From JAGXTF01 sp040376005 (GTDB taxonomy: Bacteria > Bacteroidota > Bacteroidia > NS11-12g > UBA955): 34,847 bases of DNA. A program made the position numbers and the translations under genes. Each line of letters starts with the position of its first letter. The first letter of the stretch is position 1. The stretch covers positions 1 to 34,847 of the forward strand of contig JBEIRK010000009.1 in NCBI GenBank assembly GCA_040376005.1, in the 5' to 3' direction. Below are positions 26,686 to 34,600 of the stretch, piece after piece. The notes below the pieces were generated by a model, which was given only the letters and a program-made list of their open reading frames with translations, was not told where the DNA came from and made no database searches.

Positions 26686-27216
26686 ATGACCGAAAGAGAA
26701 CTGGTAGAGGGCTGTATCAAGGAAGATCGCAAATGCCAGAGATTCCTGTGGGACAAATATGCCCCAAAGTTGCTTTCTGTAAGTATTCGGTATTGTAAAT
26801 CCCGCGAAGATGCTGAAGATGTATTGATGGAATCATTTGTAAAAATATACGATAAAATGCCTGCGTTTCGCTTTCAGAGTAGTCTGGAAACGTGGATGAG
26901 GCGTGTTGTGGTGAATATGAGCATCAATAAAATTAGGGCCGCAAGAATGATGGATTCCATCGATAATGAATCGTATGAGGTTCCCTTTGTGGACTTAGGC
27001 TTTGATAATTTAAATGCCAAAGAATTATTGGCGTTGTTGGATAAATTGCCTGTAGGCTATCGCACCGTGTTTAACCTCTATGCTATAGAAGGTTACTCGC
27101 ACAAAGAAATTGGCGAAGTCATGGGAATAGATGAAGGAACAAGTAGGTCTCAATTGGCAAAATCAAGAAAAGCCCTGCAAGAAATGATAGAAAAATTGGA
27201 GAAAGTGCGTTTATGA
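26686..27216 (+). CDS. ECF RNA polymerase sigma factor
   Basis: A 176-residue sigma-70 family factor of the ECF type. Region 2 is at about 20-85 (LWDKYAPKLLSVSIRYC, EDAEDVLMESFVKIYDK, SSLETWMRRVVVNMSINKI) and region 4 at about 114-170 (LLDKLPVGYRTVFNLYAIEG, SHKEIGEVMGIDEGTSRSQL). There is no anti-sigma gene of the usual FecR or zinc-binding type. Instead the next gene overlaps by four bases (ATGA) and encodes a membrane protein with a short cytosolic N-terminus, making it the likely regulator. Confidence 0.92.
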   Translation: MTERELVEGCIKEDRKCQRFLWDKYAPKLLSVSIRYCKSREDAEDVLMESFVKIYDKMPAFRFQSSLETWMRRVVVNMSINKIRAARMMDSIDNESYEVPFVDLGFDNLNAKELLALLDKLPVGYRTVFNLYAIEGYSHKEIGEVMGIDEGTSRSQLAKSRKALQEMIEKLEKVRL

Positions 27217-28481
27217 GCTTGGAAAACAACTTCAAAGAAAAACTGTATGACGTCGAAACTCCTCTGGGAGGGAATGTGAGTTTCGAGAAAGTGATGGCCA
27301 TGCGCCGCAAAAAAGGAGCACCTATTTGGTGGAAACCTGCCATTCTTGTGGTGGCTACCATGAGTGCAGTTACCCTTACGGGCTTTTTCTGGTTTGGAAA
27401 TGGCTTTTCTCGTTTAACCAAGTCTGCGAATCCTCCCATCGTGGCGAAACAGAATCCCACAAACAAACAAGGGGCTAGTATTCCTTCTGACATTGAGAGT
27501 AATACTCAAAATGTAGCAACGCCGAATGTTGCTCCACAAACGAATGCAGCTGAGAAATCTTCAAATCCAAGAAGAAATTCAAAAACAGCCGCTGCCCAAA
27601 AGCCTGAATCAATTAGATATCAAAACGCAGCTTCTGAGTCAAATGCTACCGCTGAGAAAATAAAAGTGGCTCCTGTAGAAAATGCTCCAACTTGGTTGCC
27701 TTCTGGCTTATTTGGATTTGGCTTGCGCATGCACCCTGCCAAATTGAATATGAACGGGGCTATACATATCAATCCAGCCACCCTTCACAAAGATCCTTTT
27801 ACCCCAAGTCCGTTCATTCCTGATTATGCGGAATTGATGCTGTATACCGGAACACAGAATTATTATAAGTTCCAATCCGACAAAGATTTCACAATTCGTG
27901 GAAACCACAGGTCTGCTCAGTATTCTGCTGTAGCCCTTTGGAATTTGGCATACGGCGTACAATTGGGTGCGGGTATTGGCTATGGACAAACTGCCGGAAC
28001 CGGTGTTTGGCGCCAAACTGAAGTAAAACAAGAGGTTACCATCACATCACGCGTAGTAACGGTGTACCAACCTGGTATGCCACCAAAGTATGTGACGGTG
28101 TATGATACTGCAGTAAATGCAGTGAAAACAAGCCAAACAGGCGACATACAGTATACCGCTTCTAAATTGTCTTTGCCTTTGGCACTGCGCATGAATTTTG
28201 GCGAAGGACGCATGTTGTTCAGAGTGAGTGCAACCCTTGCTCCTGGCTTGCTTACCCAATCTTCGGGTGTGGCTTTCAACCGCGAATCACACGCTGCCTT
28301 GCAACGCAATGCGCATAGTTTTGTGCTGGATTCAAGGTTCGGAGCTGGATTGTATTATACGCTTAGTCCACGTATGGCGCTAATTGCAGAACCTTCTTTG
28401 AATTTGCAGCGCATACAAGGTGTACCTTCCATGAGCCGAATAAATTACGGACTTGGATTTGGTATACTGATTAAGCCGTAA
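27213..28481 (+). CDS. Membrane-anchored protein with C-terminal outer-membrane beta-barrel, probable sigma partner
   Basis: Four regions are visible in 422 residues. A cytosolic N-terminus (1-41; begins MSLENNFKEKLYDVETP, then a basic RRKK) comes first. A single membrane helix follows at about 42-62 (KPAILVVATMSAVTLTGFFW). Next is a low-complexity linker rich in Asn, Ala, Ser and Pro (about 70-160). The C-terminal region (about 162-422) has alternating strands such as AYGVQLGAGIGYGQTAG and NYGLGFGILIKP, like a PorT-class outer-membrane barrel. The helix has no signal peptidase site, so the N-terminus should stay inside the cell. Overlap with the sigma gene and the short acidic N-terminus suggest an anti-sigma role. 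Function is inferred. Confidence 0.8.
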   Translation: MSLENNFKEKLYDVETPLGGNVSFEKVMAMRRKKGAPIWWKPAILVVATMSAVTLTGFFWFGNGFSRLTKSANPPIVAKQNPTNKQGASIPSDIESNTQNVATPNVAPQTNAAEKSSNPRRNSKTAAAQKPESIRYQNAASESNATAEKIKVAPVENAPTWLPSGLFGFGLRMHPAKLNMNGAIHINPATLHKDPFTPSPFIPDYAELMLYTGTQNYYKFQSDKDFTIRGNHRSAQYSAVALWNLAYGVQLGAGIGYGQTAGTGVWRQTEVKQEVTITSRVVTVYQPGMPPKYVTVYDTAVNAVKTSQTGDIQYTASKLSLPLALRMNFGEGRMLFRVSATLAPGLLTQSSGVAFNRESHAALQRNAHSFVLDSRFGAGLYYTLSPRMALIAEPSLNLQRIQGVPSMSRINYGLGFGILIKP

Positions 28482-28489
28482 TTTGCAGC

Positions 28490-29986
28490 ATGGGAAGGTT
28501 CCTCACTTTCTTTGCATTATTCATCACTTTTTCGAATGTTGTAGCCCAAGATTCATCGCAATTGATTGCGTTGAAATTAAACACTGTTGAACTCAGGGAC
28601 AATGGAGGATTGGGCTTTGGAAACAAGCCTGGCATGGAATTTCCTGCAGGCTCTAAACACTATGCCTTAAATCGATTGGATTTTTGGGTAACCGGAATTT
28701 CCGCCTCGGGCGACACGATAGCCGCAGTGAGTAATCCATTTACCAAACAATCCACTTGGGTAGAAGGTCCTACAAATGCCTTGCGTCAGCATCCTGCAAA
28801 TTGGACTTCTTTTCATAACATGACCACATCGATGGCCAACACGCACAAGCAGGATTATAAAAAAAGTGGGTATATCATGCCCCCTGCGATAAAAAATTGG
28901 CCTGCTTCTTACAAGAACCCAGGATTTCCAAGTTTATTGGCACCCTTCTCGGATGTGAATGCCAATGGTGAATACAATCCTGAATTGGGCGATTATCCCT
29001 TTGTGCCTGGAAATAGGCAATGGTTGACCCTGAGCTCAGATTCACTTTCTAGACAGTTTACTGGCCAAAATTCTCAAGGTTTGGAGCTTTCGGTGATGTG
29101 GTTTACACCCGAAAAAGAGGACAGCTTTCCAGGAACCTTATTGTATAGAACAACCTTGTGCAATAGAGGCAGTCAAGCCATTCAGAAAGTAAGTGTATCT
29201 GCGGTAGCTGATTTTGGAATTGGTGATGCCTCGGATGACTTTATGGCCACAGATGTGAAACACAATGCGATTTTGGGCTTCAACGGCCCGGGCAGTGATA
29301 ATGTCTATGGCACAAGTTGGCCGGGTGTGGCTGTAGGCTGGCTTTCTGAGCCTGCAATGCATTCTATTTATTTCTTAAATACCACCGATGCACCACATGG
29401 AAAGCCCGTATACAAGGGCGATTATTTCTTGCTCTCAAAGGGATATTGGAAAACGGCTGCTCCCTTATCTTTTGGGAACAGCGGCCTTGATGGGTCACCC
29501 GTCGCTTCTTTTGTGTATTCTAACGGTTCAGACCCCAGTGTGGGATTCGCAGATTGGGATGAGCCTGCTGGAAATGCAGGCAGACAAACAGCCTTAATCT
29601 CTGTTGGAACCCTAACCTTACAGGCTGGTGCATGTCATGTGGTTGATGGTCATGTAACAATAATTCCTAATGCTCCTGACAGTGCTGCGTTTTCGCAGTA
29701 CTTAGAAAAAGTGTCGAATTACTATCAAGGCACCGATTTTAGTTTGGGGTTTGCAAAACGTATCGTATCAACGAAAGTAGAATTCTATCCCAATCCGGTG
29801 CAGGCGAGTGCTATAGTAAATGTTGATGGACTGTCTCCGCTTGATGCATTTGGCATTTATAGCATGACCGGTGTGCTACTGACACAAAATGAAAAGGGTG
29901 TTAATCAATGTGCTGCACCAGAATTTCCGGGTATATACATTGTGAAATGCACAAATGGCGGAACTGCGTTACTTCTTGTTCAATGA
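28490..29986 (+). CDS. Secreted protein with T9SS type A sorting domain
   Basis: A 498-residue exported protein: signal peptide 1-20 (ends NVVAQ) and, from about residue 430, the T9SS C-terminal sorting domain (VEFYPNPVQASAIVNVDG, then IYSMTGVLL, and PGIYIVKC near the end). The body is unassigned; it contains DVNANGEYNPELGDYP (about 154-169), an Asp/Asn-rich turn that may bind calcium and recurs in other T9SS proteins. It should be exported by Sec, then moved across the outer membrane and displayed or released. It starts nine bases after the sigma partner gene and is probably in the same operon. Its 3' end overlaps ilvE on the other strand. Confidence 0.88.
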   Translation: MGRFLTFFALFITFSNVVAQDSSQLIALKLNTVELRDNGGLGFGNKPGMEFPAGSKHYALNRLDFWVTGISASGDTIAAVSNPFTKQSTWVEGPTNALRQHPANWTSFHNMTTSMANTHKQDYKKSGYIMPPAIKNWPASYKNPGFPSLLAPFSDVNANGEYNPELGDYPFVPGNRQWLTLSSDSLSRQFTGQNSQGLELSVMWFTPEKEDSFPGTLLYRTTLCNRGSQAIQKVSVSAVADFGIGDASDDFMATDVKHNAILGFNGPGSDNVYGTSWPGVAVGWLSEPAMHSIYFLNTTDAPHGKPVYKGDYFLLSKGYWKTAAPLSFGNSGLDGSPVASFVYSNGSDPSVGFADWDEPAGNAGRQTALISVGTLTLQAGACHVVDGHVTIIPNAPDSAAFSQYLEKVSNYYQGTDFSLGFAKRIVSTKVEFYPNPVQASAIVNVDGLSPLDAFGIYSMTGVLLTQNEKGVNQCAAPEFPGIYIVKCTNGGTALLLVQ

Positions 29987-31059
29987 GCACGCAGCACCAT
30001 GTGGTCTACAATCTGTATCCAACCGAAAGTATCGGGAACTTCACCATAACGAATCCCATCTAAGGTGGATTTGATTTGCTTTGATAAGTCGGTATTCCCA
30101 GTTTTCATTACATCAAAATACTCTCCCTTGTGAGAAAATCCATCGAGATTAATGAGTGTGGCCGCGGTTCCTGTGATGAATAATTCCTTTAACTGACCTG
30201 ACCTGTGGGCTTCTTTCAGCTCTTCCACTGCCAGCAGTCTTTCTTCCAGTTCAACTCCCATTTTTTCAATTACTTGTATCACACTGTCCCGAGTAATTCC
30301 ATTCAAAAGTGTTTCACCTGCAGCTGGAGTAACCACCTTGTCGCCTATAACTGCAAAAATATTTGTGGTGCCTGTTTCTTCCACAAATTTGTGGGTTATA
30401 GGGTCTGTCCAAAGCACTTGGTCAAACCCTTCTTCTTGGGCTTTTTTGGTGGCATATAAAGAGCCACCGTAATTGCCTGCACACTTTGCAAAACCTGTTC
30501 CACCCGGAGCAGAACGGCTGTAATGCTCTTCTACTTTTACTTTAAGTGGATTTGAATAATATGGGCCAACAGGGCAGCAGAAAATAATCAATTTGTAATG
30601 CTGGGAAGGACGCACACCTACGTGGTCGTCAGTTCCAAACATAAATGGACGAATGTAAAGGCTCGAACCAACAGATTCAGGAACCCAAGCCCGGTCGATA
30701 TGAATCAGTTTGGTAAGGCCTTCCATAAATAAGTCTTGTGGTACATCAGGCATGACCATTCTTTCTGCCGAGATATTCAGGCGATTCCAATTTTCTAGAG
30801 GTCTAAATAAGGCTACATCACCATTGTAATTAAACGCTTTCATGCCTTCAAAAATGGCTTGCCCATAATGCAATGCAGAAGTAGCTGGTGAGAGCAAAAT
30901 AGGCTCATAAGGCATAATCGTGGGGTTTACCCAATTTTGCCCATCATAGTCGCAAACAAACATATGATCAGAGAAGATCTTTCCAAATCCAATATTTTCC
31001 TGATCGAATTCTGCAATTCTGCTGTTTTGCGTTTCAATAATCTTAATTTCGTGGGCCAT
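29980..31059 (-). CDS. ilvE: Branched-chain amino acid aminotransferase
   Basis: PLP-dependent transamination of leucine, isoleucine and valine with 2-oxoglutarate. The protein belongs to the large BCAT type. The PLP-binding lysine lies in GGTGFAKCAGNYGGSLYA (Lys192 with this start), and late segments EETGTTNIFAV and LFITGTAA match the family. I use the ATG at 31059 (359 residues). A TTG at 31068 in the same frame is part of an exact TAAATTTG -7 box, so the transcript starts after it. The gene is convergent and overlapping with the T9SS cargo gene. Confidence 0.93.
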   Translation of the reverse strand: MAHEIKIIETQNSRIAEFDQENIGFGKIFSDHMFVCDYDGQNWVNPTIMPYEPILLSPATSALHYGQAIFEGMKAFNYNGDVALFRPLENWNRLNISAERMVMPDVPQDLFMEGLTKLIHIDRAWVPESVGSSLYIRPFMFGTDDHVGVRPSQHYKLIIFCCPVGPYYSNPLKVKVEEHYSRSAPGGTGFAKCAGNYGGSLYATKKAQEEGFDQVLWTDPITHKFVEETGTTNIFAVIGDKVVTPAAGETLLNGITRDSVIQVIEKMGVELEERLLAVEELKEAHRSGQLKELFITGTAATLINLDGFSHKGEYFDVMKTGNTDLSKQIKSTLDGIRYGEVPDTFGWIQIVDHMVLRAH

Positions 31060-31065
31060 TGGCGG

Positions 31066-31073
31066 CAAATTTA
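31066..31073 (-). promoter_or_regulatory. -7 box for ilvE
   Basis: Minus strand TAAATTTG, six bases before the ATG at 31059, leaving a leader of at most a few bases. No attenuator, T-box or leader peptide could fit ahead of this gene. Confidence 0.6.
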
Positions 31074-31090
31074 ACCTAATTCACTGATTT

Positions 31091-31582
31091 ATGACCGAAA
31101 ACGAACTGTTTGTGGATAATCCACTGGCCTTAACTGGACTCTTTCCAGGTGGTGTTTTTATTCCCCGTGAAGGCGAACAACATAAGTTTGAATATCACGG
31201 GAGAGGGGATAGGCGCGTTTTGAACATCGTGTATTACGATATGCCTCAACTGCCAGAAAAACTTTTCGAAAAACTTGAAAAAATCATGTCTTCTCTAGTT
31301 TGGAATCAGGAAAAAGTGATTGCTTCTGATTATGCAGTAGTAAATGCTTCTAAAGTAATGATGGATAATCGCTTAACGGAAATTATAGCCGATTTTAAGC
31401 CAGAGAAAACCATTGTTTGGATGGACCAATGGCAAAGCTCCGAAAAAGAAGTGCTTTTTTATCAATTGGCTCAATGGCCTGAAACAGAAGTATTAAGATG
31501 TCATGCCTTGCATACAGTGCTGGCTGATGCAGACCGAAAAAAGGAATGCTGGCTCGCTGTAAAACGCCTGTTTGGGATGTAA
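31091..31582 (+). CDS. Protein of unknown function, 163 residues
   Basis: I do not recognise this protein. It has no signal peptide or membrane helix, so it is probably cytosolic. It looks alpha/beta: strands such as RVLNIVYYD and KTIVWMDQWQ alternate with helices (LPEKLFEKLEKIMSSLVWN, NRLTEIIADF). It ends in a basic helix DRKKECWLAVKRLFGM. Charged residues are frequent and there are two cysteines. It starts 31 bases from the divergent ilvE ATG. An inverted repeat lies eight bases after its stop. Codon use looks like its neighbours. Confidence 0.75.
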   Translation: MTENELFVDNPLALTGLFPGGVFIPREGEQHKFEYHGRGDRRVLNIVYYDMPQLPEKLFEKLEKIMSSLVWNQEKVIASDYAVVNASKVMMDNRLTEIIADFKPEKTIVWMDQWQSSEKEVLFYQLAQWPETEVLRCHALHTVLADADRKKECWLAVKRLFGM

Positions 31583-31589
31583 TTATTTT

Positions 31590-31608
31590 GACATGTGGGC
31601 AACATGTC
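31590..31608. repeat. Inverted repeat after the 163-residue gene
   Basis: GACATGT and ACATGTC form perfect 7-base arms around GGGCA. It follows the stop codon by seven bases and is followed by a T-rich but interrupted stretch (TGTCATTTGTTTTGTC). It could be a weak terminator for the upstream gene or a protein-binding site. Confidence 0.45.
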
Positions 31609-31632
31609 TGTCATTTGTTTTGTCTAAGTTTT

Positions 31633-31650
31633 AGAATAAAATTTTATTCT
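31633..31650. promoter_or_regulatory. 18-bp perfect palindrome before the giant gene
   Basis: AGAATAAAATTTTATTCT reads the same on both strands and ends one base before the -7 box at 31652. A regulator bound here would sit in the promoter spacer. The low complexity (AT-rich) means chance is possible. Confidence 0.5.
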
Positions 31651-31651
31651 T

Positions 31652-31659
31652 TATATTTG
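31652..31659 (+). promoter_or_regulatory. -7 box of the giant secreted protein gene
   Basis: TATATTTG matches TAnnTTTG, nine bases before the ATG at 31669. TTTTAG at 31629-31634 could act as a weak upstream element. Confidence 0.6.
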
Positions 31660-31668
31660 TATTAAGCC

Positions 31669-34600
31669 ATGTTGCGTAACATCCTCCACAAGCTGCCTTT
31701 GCTGGCTCTACTATTTCTCTTCTCAATAGCGGGTAAAACACGCGCTGACCACGTTATGGGTGCCGATATGGGCTACCAATGTCTTGGCGGTGGGAAGTAT
31801 AAAATTATTATTAAATTCTACCGAGATTGTCGCGGTGCGAGTGCGCCACCAAGCTGGAGCTTGCTTTCTTGGTATTCGGGTAACAATGGCGGTAACTCCT
31901 GCGGTGCGGGCAGTTTAAGCGGTCCTACACGTGTAAGTATTCGCGATATTACCCCTAGGTGTTCAACTGCAAATAGCCCGTGTAATCCTGTAAATACAGG
32001 GTATACCGGTGAAGGAGTAGAAGAACACACCTACGAAACAACCATTGATATTACAAAAGCGCCTTTCGCAGGTAAAGTGGGCCCTTCAAATTGCTGCGAA
32101 CTTACGATTGCCTACAACCAATGCTGCCGTAATGCCGCAATTACTACTGGTGCTACTTGGCAGGATTTCTGGACTACCTGTGTAATCAACGTGTGCAATA
32201 TTCCAAAGTCAAAAAAGAATTGTAATACTTCACCCGTTCTTACCAACGTACCCGTGGCTTATGCCTGCTGTAACCAAGCGTATTACTTCAACAACGGTGC
32301 CTTGGATACCGTAGATTATGATTCTCTGAGCTATCGCATGGCACCTGCTTTAAGAGGTGTTCCTAGCAACTCTGTAACCTATTCTTCACCTTGGTCTTTC
32401 AAATATCCTGTCTCTCCCTATTGCCCTCCAAACCCTAGCAAAGTTGATTGTGCTCCTAACCTAAAGACAGATCCTCCACGTGGATTTTTTATGGATACCT
32501 CTACGGGTGATATTGTATTTACTCCCACAAAATGCGATGAGGTAGGAATTCTTGTGCTGGAAATTACAGAATGGCGAAAGGATTCAAATGACAAGTGGGT
32601 CTGGGTCGGGAAAACCCGGCGGGATATTCAAGTAATTGTTAAAGATGATTGCGGGTATAATAAAACACCTAAGATAGAAGGGCCGGCGGTGAATAAGGTC
32701 TGCGAGGGAGATAAGATTTGCTTTGATATCAAGGGTACGGATGAAACCTTTACTCCTTTCCAAACCATTCCCGATACGGTTCAAATGTCCTGGAACCAAG
32801 GTATTCCTGGAGCTACATTCACGGTAAAGAATCCAAAAGACAGAGAGAAGACAGCAGAGTTCTGTTGGCAAACCAAAAATGGTCAAGCCAGTGATGTCGC
32901 TTATTCATTTACCGTTAAAGTTACGGACGAGCACTGTCCCAAGCCAGCACAGGCGCTGCGTGGATTTAAGGTAAAGGTAAACCCACGTGCCTATTCTACT
33001 CGTAAATACACGATTTTAAAGTGTGGTAGGTTTGCCTATGAGGCGAAGGTTCCAGCTGGTTTCAAAGGAGTAGCTCAATATAAGTGGAGCTTCCGTGATT
33101 CAAACGGCAATAATGAATTCTACTTCTCGAGCAAGCGTACCGATACCATGACCTTCAAGAAAGGTGGTAAGTACATTATTGTGCATACCGTAAATAATAG
33201 TGACAACTGTCCTACGATTTACCGTGATACCGTGGATATTCCAAACCCACCCACTGCAATCTTGGCTACGGTAGATACTTTTAGCTGTTTCAAAACCAAA
33301 TTGACATTAGAGGCTACCGTGTTGTATGCAAAATCACCTTTCAAATATTACTGGATGCGCCCAACCTCGCATATCTCTGGCGACACCTTGAAGTCTATTA
33401 CCATCAATGAGGTGGATCGTGACTCTACTATTCAGGTGCGTGTGACCGATGGCGATGGTTGTATTTTCTTTGATACCGCAACGGTGTTTGTAAAACCATT
33501 GCCGACCAAACCTATGATGGCTGACCAACGTATCTGTACCTATGAGACAGCAACTTTTGATGCGCTGCATGCCGACACCATGTTCTACCTATGGAACACA
33601 GGAGATACTACACGCACCATTACCAAAAATATTGCTGGCAATTACATTGTCACCTTGACAGACACTATTTGGGGTTGCCAAATGAAAGATACGGTAAGGC
33701 TATTTGTAAATGACACTGTGGTAGCACTAGCGGGTAAGGATGAGGTGATCTGTACCAACAGCAGCTTCGATATTACCGCCAACCACCGCAATGCGAGCTT
33801 GAGTGCGACCTACACATGGACGGACATGGATGATAAGAAGGTGGCCTTAGGGAGCAATAAGGTGTATACAGTAAATCCAAAGAATACCAATGGTTCAGGC
33901 AATCCTGCGAGGTTCTTTAGCTACGAGCTCCATACAAAAATCACCCAAGGTGGACACACTTGTGAGGACAAAGATACCATGACCATAAAGGTGAATACTT
34001 TACCTCGTGTGGCCTGGAAGAAGAATCCGCTAGACAGCAGATGTCATGACTTCGGAGACATTATACTTAATCCAGCAGTAGACTTCCCATTGAGCAACTT
34101 GTGGCAAAATGGCAATATCAGAATTTGGGGTTCAACCAGCGGTTATGGCTATAAGTCAGGCAATAACAGCAATGGATTGGTGGATAGCCAGTTGTTCAAC
34201 AGACATGTATTCCGCACTACTAAAATTGATAACAATACCACATTGGCAGGAGGTAAATTCCTGGAAGATAACCTAACCCTGTGGTTTAAAGATACCAATG
34301 GTTGCGTGAATACTGCCACTACCAAGCAGCGTATTAACGGGAACCCCGTAATCCAGTTGACAGAGAAGACCTATTGCCAAGACAAGGGCTCTGCGTCTAT
34401 GGATTCGAGTGTAATCCGACCAAGAACCAAGTTTGGTACGATACAAAAATGGGAAGTGTTATCAGCACCCGTTGATCCGCCCGGTAAAGTTCTTTCAGAT
34501 ATCAGCGGAAATGGAACAAATTGGGTATTGAGCTTTGGTACGGTAACCGAAGATTTCTACTCAGGCGATTACCGCATGAAGTTTAGCGTAACCGATCAGG

